In this document: positions 1 to 6,851 of the stretch, one piece after another | Position numbering within the stretch: the first letter of the stretch is position 1 | Layout: every line of letters begins with the position of its first letter | Assembly: GCA_006227875.1 (NCBI GenBank) | Contig: SBFI01000134.1 | Span: 1 to 14,747, forward strand | Length of the DNA stretch: 14,747 nucleotides | DNA from: Acidobacteriota bacterium | GTDB taxonomy: Bacteria > Acidobacteriota > Thermoanaerobaculia > Multivoradales > JAHEKO01 | Direction: 5' to 3' | Notes under the pieces: model-generated | The model's database searches: none | The model's input: the letters and a program-made list of their open reading frames with translations, nothing else | Told to the model about the DNA's origin: nothing | Program-made: the position numbers and the translations under genes

Positions 1-512
1 CAGGCCGCCTTTTCGGCGAAGCCCCACGCCGGAAAGTTGAAGGCATTGATGTGAACGGCCACACCACGCTTGGGCACCAGCAGGTGCTGGCCCCAGAAGC
101 CCTCCGAGCGCGAGAGCTGGATCCCATCCCCCTCGATCAGGGTCTTGCGATCACCAAGGTTCTTGGCTACCGAGGCATAGTAGGCGAGGGTCCCACCACC
201 ACCATCGATGTCGAAGGCCCCATCCGATGCCGTGGTCCCGTTGTTGCGCCGCGAAAGCTCCAACAACTCGTCCCGGTGATCGCGCAGCGCTTTTGAGACG
301 GCTTTGAGCAGCGCACCTCGCTCGGCAAACGTCATCTCGCGCAGCGCCGGGCCGCCCCTGTCGCGGGCCCAGGAAAGTGCGCCGGCGAAGTCCAGCCCCG
401 AGCTCGAAGCCCGGCCGATCTCCTCTTCCGTGGATGGATCGACCAGAGGCACAAACCCCGACTGCGCTTCGTGCCAGCTGCCCTCGACGTAACTTCTGAG
501 GGTTCTTGTCAT
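1..512 (-). CDS. PaaZ/BoxD-type semialdehyde dehydrogenase, N-terminal part (cut by window edge)
   Basis: The first 170 residues of an aldehyde dehydrogenase are present; the rest lies beyond base 1. The N-terminus reads M-T-R-T-L-R-S-Y-V-E-G-S-W and carries the features of the PaaZ-like ALDH branch: GLDFAGALSWAR, a GGPALREMTF block, FDIDGGGGTL at about residues 105-114, FWGQH near 146 and VAVHINAFNFPAWG near the cut. From memory of the family, the FWGQH and FDIDG blocks fit 3,4-dehydroadipyl-CoA semialdehyde dehydrogenase (BoxD, aerobic benzoyl-CoA pathway) better than the ring-cleavage bifunctional PaaZ of phenylacetate breakdown; both oxidise an acyl-CoA semialdehyde with NAD(P)+. The catalytic Cys and Glu and any C-terminal hydratase domain are out of view, so the two cannot be separated. 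The ATG (510-512) overlaps the TGA of the upstream PilZ gene by one base, a coupling arrangement. Class is secure; exact substrate is not. Confidence 0.88.
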   Translation of the reverse strand, partial: MTRTLRSYVEGSWHEAQSGFVPLVDPSTEEEIGRASSSGLDFAGALSWARDRGGPALREMTFAERGALLKAVSKALRDHRDELLELSRRNNGTTASDGAFDIDGGGGTLAYYASVAKNLGDRKTLIEGDGIQLSRSEGFWGQHLLVPKRGVAVHINAFNFPAWGFAEKAA

Positions 513-1198
513 CAGTTGTTCTTTGCGAGCTCTTTTCGGATGAAGCTCTCCAGCACGTGACGATGATCGGCCGGCGTGCCGAGAAACTCGATACCCATCC
601 GGTAGAAGACCGCCTCATCGACCACACCGGCCTCGTAGGTGTGGACTACCCGCGCCCGGCTGGCAAAGATCGTGTCGTTCAGCTGCATCTCGAGCTCGAA
701 TCGGGTCTCGGGCTCCAACGACAGATCGGTCTCCATGAGCATCCCCACGAGACTCAGGGTCTTGACCATGAACGAGTGGACCGACTCGAGCTTGACGGGA
801 CCACCGGCTTCCACCTTGAACCGCCCGTTGATCCGCTGCCGAAGATCGACGATGACGTTCCTCTCCATGAAACGGAGAAGCTCTTCGGCCTTTTCCGTGA
901 GAATGTTGTCGAAGGCGATCCCGGCCCTGTAGACGGGCTCGACATCCCCCCTTCCCTCCTGTTTCTGGGTGCCACAGAAGTGACACCACTTGACCGTTCC
1001 CTGGAGAAAGACGGTGTCCGGCTCCTGGCCCAGCCGGAACGAGTACTTGCGCCCCACGTTGAGCTGGGTGGCGGTTTGAAGAGCCAGGCCGGACAGGCTG
1101 ATATTGATGACCTGGGCATCGACAGCGTAGGCAAAGCTGCCCTTCAGGTCCTCCGTCGGGAATCGCCGGTGGCGGCGTTCCTTGTCCCATCCAGCCAT
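512..1198 (-). CDS. Tandem PilZ-domain protein
   Basis: A 228-residue soluble protein with two PilZ-like modules. PilZ domains bind cyclic di-GMP through an RxxxR motif and a (D/N)xSxxG motif. Module 1 has the Arg cluster at R8-R12 (RRHRR) and N32-I-S-L-S-G37, so it looks binding-competent. Module 2 starts near residue 118 with R122-x3-R126 but reads T147-L-S-L-V-G152 where the Asp/Asn is expected, so it is degenerate or structural. W71-C-H-F-C75 places two Cys close together in module 1; their role is unknown. The ATG at 1196-1198 is forced, because an in-frame TAA lies four codons upstream; the ribosome site is weak. It is divergent from the DUF4388-TonB gene (126 bp between starts) and its stop overlaps the dehydrogenase start. 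Inference: a c-di-GMP effector. What it acts on is not visible. Confidence 0.85.
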   Translation of the reverse strand: MAGWDKERRHRRFPTEDLKGSFAYAVDAQVINISLSGLALQTATQLNVGRKYSFRLGQEPDTVFLQGTVKWCHFCGTQKQEGRGDVEPVYRAGIAFDNILTEKAEELLRFMERNVIVDLRQRINGRFKVEAGGPVKLESVHSFMVKTLSLVGMLMETDLSLEPETRFELEMQLNDTIFASRARVVHTYEAGVVDEAVFYRMGIEFLGTPADHRHVLESFIRKELAKNN

Positions 1199-1261
1199 CG
1201 GACAGGAAGTTTATAACGACACGTCGACTCATGGGAGGCCTCTGCACCGTTAAGCCCTTTC

Positions 1262-1290
1262 TTGCCAAAAGTTGAGTGACAATTTATCCT
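1262..1290 (+). promoter_or_regulatory. Candidate sigma70-type promoter for the DUF4388-TonB gene
   Basis: TTGCCA (1262-1267, 5 of 6 to TTGACA) and TATCCT (1285-1290, 4 of 6 to TATAAT) are separated by exactly 17 bp in the AT-richer part of the divergent gap. Transcription would start near 1297, leaving a leader of about 28 nt that contains AGGTG (1311-1315), a ribosome site 9 nt before the ATG at 1325. Seen in sequence; activity is inferred. Confidence 0.5.
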
Positions 1291-1324
1291 TAGGGCCTGT
1301 GCCCACCTGCAGGTGTGACAGGTC

Positions 1325-3043
1325 ATGAGCATTACGGGCAACCTTCGCACTTTGGAGCTTTCAGAGCTCTTGCAGTGGCTTGCCCAGGGTAAGAAGACCG
1401 GAACCCTGGTTGTCGAGCAGCAAGAGCTGGAGAAGCGCATCTATTTTCAAGATGGGCGGATCATCTCGTCCTCCTCGAACGACCCCGAAGAACACCTCGG
1501 TACGTTTCTGATCGAGCGCGGCTATATCGACGAGGCGACGCTCGAGCACGCCATGAAGCTGCAGGAGGCGACGCAGATCCTGCTGGGCAAGGTGCTGGTC
1601 ACGCTGGACTCGATCTCCGAGGATGACCTGGAGAAGATCCTGCGCTTGAAGACCGAAGAGAGCGTTTACGAGCTGTTTACCTGGGACGAAGGGGATTTCC
1701 GGTTTGTCAAAGACGAGATGCCCGACGCCGCCATGGTGCCGGTCTCTCTCGAGGTGACCAACATCGTCATGGAGGGCATGCGCCGGATCGACGAGTCGAA
1801 TCACGGCGGCGCGTCTGCTCCGGAACTCCCGGCATCTCGTCAAGCCCGGGACCTGGAAGCGGACGGCGTTCCCAGCCTGGTGGTGGAGCTCCAGCCGGTC
1901 GACCCTGTTGACGAAAATCTCGAGGACCTCGAACCGCATCTGCTGGTGGCCGAAGAGGGCAACGAGACGGGTGACGAGGCCGGCAGCGAGGAAGACTCCG
2001 GCGAGTTGGGCGGATCACCGGAGATCCGTGGGTACTACCAGACGCTACCCCAGGGAAAGCCCCAGAAGATTGCCATCTTTGGCGGAGCGGCGGCTCTGGT
2101 GATAGTCCTCGGTCTGCTGATCGTCTGGATCTTTAGACAGCAGCCCGAGCCGGCAGCGGCCGATATCGCCGACGCCGTCGCCACCGAAGCCTCACCACCA
2201 CCCTACACTGTGGCACCGGTAACGCCCGAGCTCGACACGCTCTTGCCACCCGATGCCGGAGTCGAGCTCGGGACCGCAGACGAGATCGAAGCCGTGGTGG
2301 AGCCGGAACCCGACCCTGGGCCGACACCCGAGGAGATCGAACAACGCGTTCAGCGCCTCGCTGCAGCTCAAAGCGCCGAGATCGAAGAGAGCCTCAAGAC
2401 CCAATACGAAGAAGAGTTGGTGAGCCTCCGTCGGCAGCTCGCTCTCGCACGGCAAGCGGCGTTGGAACGCGAGCGAGCACTCCAGGCACAGGTGGACCGC
2501 GCGCAGACCGAGGCCGCTCCGGCCAATACTGAGACCACACCGCCGACACGCGAGACGACCGGTGGCGCTTCCCCGGCAGCCTCGCCACAGACGGCGGCCG
2601 GGCAAACGGTGCCGAACCCCTCGCCGGGGTCGACCACCTCCTCACCGTCCAACCCGCCTGTTCAGATGGAGCGTCCTCCGGTGGCAAGAGAGACCACCGA
2701 GGCAGTGCCGGCCCCCGATCCCGAACCCGTGCAGCCGGAAGTGAAGGTGGGCGACCTGGTGACGCCCGGGCCGGGAGTCATCGCGCCAAAGCTGGTGCGG
2801 GGCCCACTGCCACGCTACCCACCGATTGCCCAGCGGATGAAGCGGGAGGCCGATGTCAGAGTGAGTCTGCTGGTGGATGAGAACGGCAGGGTGATCGAGG
2901 CCCATAGCATCGGCTCGAAGGCCGGTATGGGCTTCGAGCAGGCCGCCGTCGATGCCGCCAGAAAGACAACCTGGACACCGGCCGAGAAGAACGGCATCAA
3001 GGTCAAGATCCGCCTCGAGGTCACCATCGAGTTCCGGCTCTGA
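1325..3043 (+). CDS. DUF4388 - transmembrane - coiled coil - TonB C-terminal domain fusion protein
   Basis: A 572-residue, single-pass envelope protein. Residues 1-125 form a DUF4388 (PATAN-like) domain: the opening MSITGNLRTLELSELLQWL and KTGTLVV, then RIYFQDGRIISS, with the helical LGKVLV and ELFTWDEGDFRF blocks after it. Residues 155-245 are acidic and low in complexity. One hydrophobic helix spans about 248-270 and is followed by R271. Residues 335-397 are Glu/Arg/Gln/Ala-rich and should form a coiled coil, 400-475 is Pro/Thr-rich, and 485-572 is a TonB_C domain (LPRYPPIAQRM, VDENGRVIEAHSIGS, AAVDAARKTTWTPAEKNG, final IEFRL). Predicted topology is DUF4388 in the cytoplasm and TonB_C in the periplasm. 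The helix has no SxxxH motif of the kind classical TonB uses with ExbB, and no exbBD is nearby, so energy coupling is doubtful. DUF4388 elsewhere occurs in regulators and motility-linked proteins. Domains are confident; function is unknown. Confidence 0.85.
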   Translation: MSITGNLRTLELSELLQWLAQGKKTGTLVVEQQELEKRIYFQDGRIISSSSNDPEEHLGTFLIERGYIDEATLEHAMKLQEATQILLGKVLVTLDSISEDDLEKILRLKTEESVYELFTWDEGDFRFVKDEMPDAAMVPVSLEVTNIVMEGMRRIDESNHGGASAPELPASRQARDLEADGVPSLVVELQPVDPVDENLEDLEPHLLVAEEGNETGDEAGSEEDSGELGGSPEIRGYYQTLPQGKPQKIAIFGGAAALVIVLGLLIVWIFRQQPEPAAADIADAVATEASPPPYTVAPVTPELDTLLPPDAGVELGTADEIEAVVEPEPDPGPTPEEIEQRVQRLAAAQSAEIEESLKTQYEEELVSLRRQLALARQAALERERALQAQVDRAQTEAAPANTETTPPTRETTGGASPAASPQTAAGQTVPNPSPGSTTSSPSNPPVQMERPPVARETTEAVPAPDPEPVQPEVKVGDLVTPGPGVIAPKLVRGPLPRYPPIAQRMKREADVRVSLLVDENGRVIEAHSIGSKAGMGFEQAAVDAARKTTWTPAEKNGIKVKIRLEVTIEFRL

Positions 3044-3303
3044 TCCCCTCGGATCTCCCGCCAATTAGACCCTCTTCCGCCTTCTCCACCCCATCTCTGG
3101 GGCACAGCCGCACCCTGTAGAGGCCTCGCGGGCTGCCAAAACCGCAAAAAAAGTCCGCATGGCTGGAATAGGAGCCCAAATCTTAGTGTTCTATACTTAG
3201 GAATGAAGAGATAGCCCGGATATCCGTCAATATCTTAGCGTATTAGGCGAAGATATCTGACAATCCGGGAGAAATGACCAACTTATCGATAAGGAGAGTA
3301 GAA
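3044..3303. other. Intergenic region between the TonB-like gene and hsp20
   Basis: The 260 bp before the chosen hsp20 start contain no credible gene. The first part is GC-rich with one weak hairpin (CCCCA 3089-3093 / TGGGG 3098-3102, no T-run), which is not a convincing terminator. From about 3170 the sequence becomes clearly AT-richer than its surroundings, which suits a regulated promoter region. TATACT at 3192-3197 is a possible -10 box but has no matching -35. The palindromes at 3217-3293 are listed separately. Confidence 0.55.
3217..3293 (+). promoter_or_regulatory. Three short palindromes upstream of hsp20
   Basis: A perfect 10-bp palindrome CGGATATCCG lies at 3217-3226. A 7-bp inverted repeat follows, ATATCTT (3230-3236) and AAGATAT (3250-3256), 13 bp apart. 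A perfect 12-bp palindrome CTTATCGATAAG lies at 3282-3293, and its last three bases are the first three of the AAGGAG ribosome site (3291-3296). None matches the CIRCE operator of HrcA. They could be operator sites, or in RNA the last one could be a small hairpin that partly hides the ribosome site. The palindromes are seen; regulation is inferred. Confidence 0.4.
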
Positions 3304-3756
3304 ATGAAAACTGGACTGATTCGCTGGTCGCCCCAGACCGACCTCTTCCGCAGCCGTCTCGATCGCCTGTTCGATCAGGCCTTCAACGAGTTCGTGGCCC
3401 CCGAGTCCCGCTCGGGTGTGGCCTCCACCCTCGATTGGATGCCCGCAGTGGACATCAAGGAGACCGACGACGCGCTGACCCTTTTTGCGGAGATCCCCGG
3501 ACTGAGCAAAGAGGACGTCTCGATTACGCTCGAGAAGAACGTGCTGACCATCAGCGGCGAGCGCAAGTTCGAGAAGGATGTCGAGAAGGAGAACTACCAC
3601 CGCATCGAGCGGGCCTACGGTAGCTTTAGCCGGTCCTTCAGCCTCCCGGCCAACGTCAAGACCGACAAGGTCGATGCGTCGTTTGTCGATGGTGTTCTCA
3701 CCGTCACCCTGCCGAAGAGCGAAGAGGCCAAGCCCCGCCAGATCGAGATCAAATAA
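3304..3756 (+). CDS. Small heat-shock protein, Hsp20/alpha-crystallin family
   Basis: An ATP-independent holdase that binds unfolding proteins and passes them to DnaK/ClpB-type machines in the cytoplasm. The product has 150 residues, normal for bacterial Hsp20. It has an N-terminal arm rich in Phe/Arg/Leu (DLFRSRLDRLFDQAF), the alpha-crystallin domain at about 46-140 (WMPAVDIKETDDALTL, AEIPGLSKEDV, LTISGERK), the A-x-x-x-n-G-V-L-T-V-T-L-P-K signature at residues 125-138 (GVLTVTLPK 130-138) and a C-terminal IEI motif at 147-149 used for oligomer contacts. I chose ATG 3304 because AAGGAG at 3291-3296 is 7 nt upstream. An in-frame ATG at 3274 has its only possible ribosome site just 2 nt away and would add ten residues not typical of the family. 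The gene is probably monocistronic, with its own AT-rich upstream region and a strong terminator. Confidence 0.95.
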   Translation: MKTGLIRWSPQTDLFRSRLDRLFDQAFNEFVAPESRSGVASTLDWMPAVDIKETDDALTLFAEIPGLSKEDVSITLEKNVLTISGERKFEKDVEKENYHRIERAYGSFSRSFSLPANVKTDKVDASFVDGVLTVTLPKSEEAKPRQIEIK

Positions 3757-3807
3757 GAACGCTCCAGCGTTCGCTCCGAGCCCCATCCCCCGGATGGGGC
3801 TTTTTTG
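3757..3807 (+). terminator. Tandem hairpins with intrinsic terminator after hsp20
   Basis: Directly after the hsp20 stop codon, GAACGCT (3757-3763) and AGCGTTC (3766-3772) form a first compact hairpin. Then AGCCCCATCC (3779-3788) pairs perfectly with GGATGGGGCT (3792-3801) around a 3-nt loop and runs into TTTTTT (3801-3806), a textbook rho-independent terminator on the plus strand. It sits 2-3 bp from the stop codon of the converging permease gene and may also shield that transcript, though on the minus strand no T-run follows. Confidence 0.9.
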
Positions 3808-3808
3808 T

Positions 3809-4561
3809 CTAGGTGAACCACAACTTGATGGCGAACAGGACAACGGTAACGGTCACCACACCACGGACCCACCGGTGGCCCTTTAGAATCGTCAACCGCG
3901 CACCGATCAACCCACCCAGGACGGTACCCGCGGCCAGCGTTCCACCCATCAGCCAATCCACCCTGCCGTTCAAGGCAAACAGCGTCAGGGCCAATACCGT
4001 AAAGCAGAGAACTGTGAGCACCTTGACCGCATTGCCCCGCACCAGGTCGAGACCCGCCACCGTGGTCGCCGCGAGAATAAGGAAGCCCACCCCGGCCTGG
4101 ACAAATCCGCCGTAGACTCCGACCAGAAAAAACGCACCCGCAACCAGGAGCGATCGCCTACCCCGGCGCGCTCCATTCTTCTGCTCCTCCGAGCCGGCGC
4201 TCGACGGGGACCAGAGTGTCCACAGCGCCAAGGTGAGCATGAGCAGAGCCAGGACCCGCTTGAAGGACTGATCGCTGATCACCAGCGCCACCCAGACACC
4301 AACGCCGGCTCCCAGGCTGGCCGGCAGGGCGGCCCACACGAGCGAGCGCCAGTCCAGCACACCGTGACGCTCGAAACTCCAGACCGCGCCCACATTCTGC
4401 AGCAGGATCCCCACCCTGTTGGTGCCGTTGGCAACACCGGCGGGCAGGCCCATGAACATGAGGATCGGCAGCGTGAGGAAGGAGCCGCCGCCCGCCACGA
4501 CATTGATCACGCCGGCAACGGCTCCGGCGGCAAAGAGCAGCGGATAGCCAACCCAATCCAT
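3809..4561 (-). CDS. TauE/SafE-family membrane permease
   Basis: A 250-residue inner-membrane protein of the TauE/SafE family (older names DUF81, YfcA-like). The family moves small anions, with sulfite, sulfoacetate or other sulfonates proposed as substrates. About eight hydrophobic segments are visible in two halves. The first half has the family glycine motif GVINVVAGGGSFLTLP followed by GLPAGVANGTNRVG, and the second half has the internal-repeat equivalent GVYGGFVQAGVGF with LVRGNAVK. A hydrophilic loop (SSAGSEEQKNGARRGRRS) separates them. I chose ATG 4559-4561 because it gives the normal family length and starts at the first helix (MDWVGYPLLF); the longer open frame upstream runs into the preceding gene. 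The ribosome site is weak. It follows the double-Cache gene by 38 bp on the same strand, so the two are probably cotranscribed. Substrate cannot be told from sequence. Confidence 0.9.
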   Translation of the reverse strand: MDWVGYPLLFAAGAVAGVINVVAGGGSFLTLPILMFMGLPAGVANGTNRVGILLQNVGAVWSFERHGVLDWRSLVWAALPASLGAGVGVWVALVISDQSFKRVLALLMLTLALWTLWSPSSAGSEEQKNGARRGRRSLLVAGAFFLVGVYGGFVQAGVGFLILAATTVAGLDLVRGNAVKVLTVLCFTVLALTLFALNGRVDWLMGGTLAAGTVLGGLIGARLTILKGHRWVRGVVTVTVVLFAIKLWFT

Positions 4562-4599
4562 CAGAAGCTCGCGGTCTGTTCTCGAGAAGACCGGATCGG

Positions 4600-5487
4600 C
4601 TAGAAGTAGAACCCGCCGCCGACAATCAAGGTCTTGCCCTCGAGCTCGACCCGTCGGACGTACGAGGTCTTGTCCGAAGTGGGGGCCTTGCCGGGTCTGG
4701 GCCACCGGTAGTCGACCCAGACCGAATCCGCCCCTTCGAGCCGCTCGAGTGTCTCGCGGACAAACGGTCTGCCGTCCACGTCTTTGAGGTCGATGATGTT
4801 CTCGCCCTCCAGCTCGGGAAAACCCACGTTGACCAACATCTCACCCGTATCGTCCATCACAAAGACGTAGGCGTCGTAGAAGATAAAGCCGCTGGCAGGG
4901 TCGCGCAGGGTGTCGAATGCCTTCTCCCCATGCTCCTCGATCAGCAAGACCGCGTCGTCGACCTGCTCGACCACGAAGAACCTCTCCATCTCGAGGTCGT
5001 AGAGACCACTCGCCACGACGACCTGCTTGCCGTCCTTGCCGGTGACCCGCTTGAAATAGGAAGTCTTCCAGAAGGAGGTCATGAACTTGGGACGCGGCCA
5101 GAGATAGTGTGTCCAGCCCTCGGCGCTCGAGCCCTGGACTTCGCGCAGGATGTTCTGGGCGATGGGTTTGCCCAGCGGGTCTTTGAATTCGAGCAGATTC
5201 TGGCCTTCTAGTTCCGGGCTGGAAGGATTGCAGATCATGTTGCCGCCCATATCCAGAATGAAGATGTAGCTCTCACCCTGGAACCAGGGTCCGGGCTCGC
5301 TGAACTCTTTACAGGCCGAAGCCATCCCCTTCGCTGCCACCAGACGCGCCGCATCATCGACCAGGGCCATGAGATCCAGAGAGAGGTCCGACTCGGGCGC
5401 CTCGGGCCTCTTGGCCGCCCCGCTTTCAGCCCATGCACTTGCACAGATGGTCGCCGCCACCAGGGCGATCCCTAGACTTCTCACCAT
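4600..5487 (-). CDS. Secreted tandem Cache-domain protein
   Basis: A 295-residue exported protein. The signal peptide MVRSLGIALVAATICASAWA ends near residue 20-21. Two homologous halves follow, each a single-Cache unit. Repeat 1 (about 36-163) has YIFILDMGGNMICNPSSPELEGQNLLEFKD, cited here as YIFILDMGGNMICNP, then PELEGQNLL, HYLWPRP and VVVASGLY. Repeat 2 (about 172-295) has YVFVMDDTGEMLVNVGFP, PELEGENII, DYRWPRP and LIVGGGFYF. Cache domains bind small ligands outside the membrane, usually as the sensor part of chemoreceptors or kinases. Here no transmembrane helix, HAMP, kinase or methyl-accepting part follows, so this is a free periplasmic binding or sensing protein. The ribosome site AAGGAGG (5496-5502) is 8 nt from the ATG and strong. 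It is the first gene of a likely two-gene unit with the TauE permease, which suggests it senses or delivers the permease's ligand (inference). Confidence 0.88.
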   Translation of the reverse strand: MVRSLGIALVAATICASAWAESGAAKRPEAPESDLSLDLMALVDDAARLVAAKGMASACKEFSEPGPWFQGESYIFILDMGGNMICNPSSPELEGQNLLEFKDPLGKPIAQNILREVQGSSAEGWTHYLWPRPKFMTSFWKTSYFKRVTGKDGKQVVVASGLYDLEMERFFVVEQVDDAVLLIEEHGEKAFDTLRDPASGFIFYDAYVFVMDDTGEMLVNVGFPELEGENIIDLKDVDGRPFVRETLERLEGADSVWVDYRWPRPGKAPTSDKTSYVRRVELEGKTLIVGGGFYF

Positions 5488-5592
5488 TAGATCTCCCTCC
5501 TTGTGACCACAGATTATCAGTACCCACCACCTTGGAGGACTTTCATCTTGCCTTGATATTCTTTACCTGAGCGCGACGACTGGGAGAGATCC

Positions 5593-6837
5593 ATGGACCT
5601 GACCGTGTTCAAGGTGCTGGCTGAGGCTTTGGGCATCGGTCTGCTCGTGGGAGCGGAGCGCTACCGAGATCGGGAAGAAGGGGAGAAGAAAACCGCCGGG
5701 GTCCGGACCTTTGCGATCTTTGCGCTGCTGGGTGCCGTTTGCGGCCTGCTCGACCAACCCGTCTACACTCTGGTGACTTTTGCGGCCCTGGCAGGCCTTG
5801 TCCTGCTGGGCTACCAGCGAAATCCAGCGGACAGTATCGGCTTCACCACTGAGTTTGCAGCTCTGCTGGTGTTCTGGATCGGGTATCTCCTCCACATCCA
5901 CGAAGCTGCCGCCATCGCCCTGGGGATCGTGTTGACGATCTTTCTGGCCTCGAAACAGGCCCTCCACGAGTTCGTCCGCGACCAGATCAGCATGACCGAG
6001 TTCTACGCCACCCTCAAGTTCCTGGCCGTGGTGCTGGTGATCTACCCCGTCCTGCCCGATCGCGACCTGGGTCCTTTTGGCTTCTTCAATCCTCGGGAGA
6101 TCTGGGGTCTGGTGATTCTCGTCTCCTCCATCAGTTATCTGGGGTATTTCCTGACCCGCTGGCTGGGCGCCAAGCGCGGCCTGAGGGTGGGGGCCATTAT
6201 GGGTGGACTGGTCTCCACCACTGCGACCACGATGTCCCTGGCGGAGAGAGCCAAGAGCACACCGGAGGCCGGTCGTCTCCTCGGCACTGTCGCCGTCATG
6301 GCGAACTCGGTTCAGGGCCCACGCCTGCTCGTGCTGGTCTGGGTCGTGAGCCGGGTGTTGGGGTACTCGCTTGCTCTTCCGCTGGCGGGGATGGGGCTGG
6401 CGGGTCTGCTCGGTTCGTGGCTTCTGTCCCGCAAGACGGACCCCGACCCCAACGTCGAGTTCACATTCGAGAATCCCTACTCACTGACGCCGGCGCTCAA
6501 GTTTGGCGCCTTTCTCGTCGCTGTCCTCTTCCTCGTCAGTGCGGCCGGTGCTTGGTTCGGGCAGACCGGAATCTTTGTCGCCGCCGCCATCGCCGGTCTG
6601 GGCAGCGCCAGCGCCGCCGCACTCTCGGTGGCCGGCCTTGTCAGCGCCGACCAGCTGTCTCTGGCTCCCGCGGGTCTGGCCGTCCTTCTGGCCATTGGTG
6701 TCAACTCCCTCACCAAGTGGGTCCTGTCGCTGATGGCCGGCACGCGAGAGATGGCGCTCTGGCTCGGAGCCGGCCTGCTCTCCATGCTGGCCGCGGGAGT
6801 CCTGCTCTTCCTCTTCAGCGGCGAGCTTCCAATCTGA
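5593..6837 (+). CDS. MgtC/SapB - DUF4010 family membrane protein
   Basis: A 414-residue polytopic inner-membrane protein. The first part (about 1-140) matches the MgtC/SapB N-terminal module: EALGIGLLVGAERYR at 11-25 and AGVRTFAIFALLGAVCG at 35-51, the family's conserved glycine/arginine signature. The rest (about 150-414) is a DUF4010 region with about eight more hydrophobic segments and the motifs AIMGGLVSTTATTMSLAER and VMANSVQGPRLL. Classical MgtC is around 220 residues and affects Mg2+/ATP-synthase physiology in pathogens; the long DUF4010 proteins are common in environmental bacteria and have no established activity. The ribosome site GGGAG (5582-5586) is 6 nt upstream. It is divergent from the Cache gene (105 bp gap, no clear promoter boxes) and convergent with the ATL gene. 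Confidence 0.88.
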   Translation: MDLTVFKVLAEALGIGLLVGAERYRDREEGEKKTAGVRTFAIFALLGAVCGLLDQPVYTLVTFAALAGLVLLGYQRNPADSIGFTTEFAALLVFWIGYLLHIHEAAAIALGIVLTIFLASKQALHEFVRDQISMTEFYATLKFLAVVLVIYPVLPDRDLGPFGFFNPREIWGLVILVSSISYLGYFLTRWLGAKRGLRVGAIMGGLVSTTATTMSLAERAKSTPEAGRLLGTVAVMANSVQGPRLLVLVWVVSRVLGYSLALPLAGMGLAGLLGSWLLSRKTDPDPNVEFTFENPYSLTPALKFGAFLVAVLFLVSAAGAWFGQTGIFVAAAIAGLGSASAAALSVAGLVSADQLSLAPAGLAVLLAIGVNSLTKWVLSLMAGTREMALWLGAGLLSMLAAGVLLFLFSGELPI

Positions 6838-6851
6838 ACCGCTCCGGGACT

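Noticed and set aside
151..627. Minus-strand open frame crossing the PilZ and dehydrogenase genes
   Set aside because: It is in the wrong frame for both and its translation is Arg/Ser-rich low-complexity sequence. The real frames contain PilZ and ALDH motifs.
3155..3180. Possible sigma54 promoter (TGGC...GC) before hsp20
   Set aside because: The spacing between the GG and GC elements is 11 rather than 10 and the -12 element lacks TTGC.
3180..3300. CIRCE (HrcA) operator upstream of hsp20
   Set aside because: No TTAGCACTC-N9-GAGTGCTAA-like repeat is present; the palindromes seen have different sequences.
3274..3303. Ten-residue longer N-terminus for Hsp20 from ATG 3274
   Set aside because: Its only possible ribosome site is 2 nt from the ATG, whereas ATG 3304 has AAGGAG at ideal distance and gives a typical family start.
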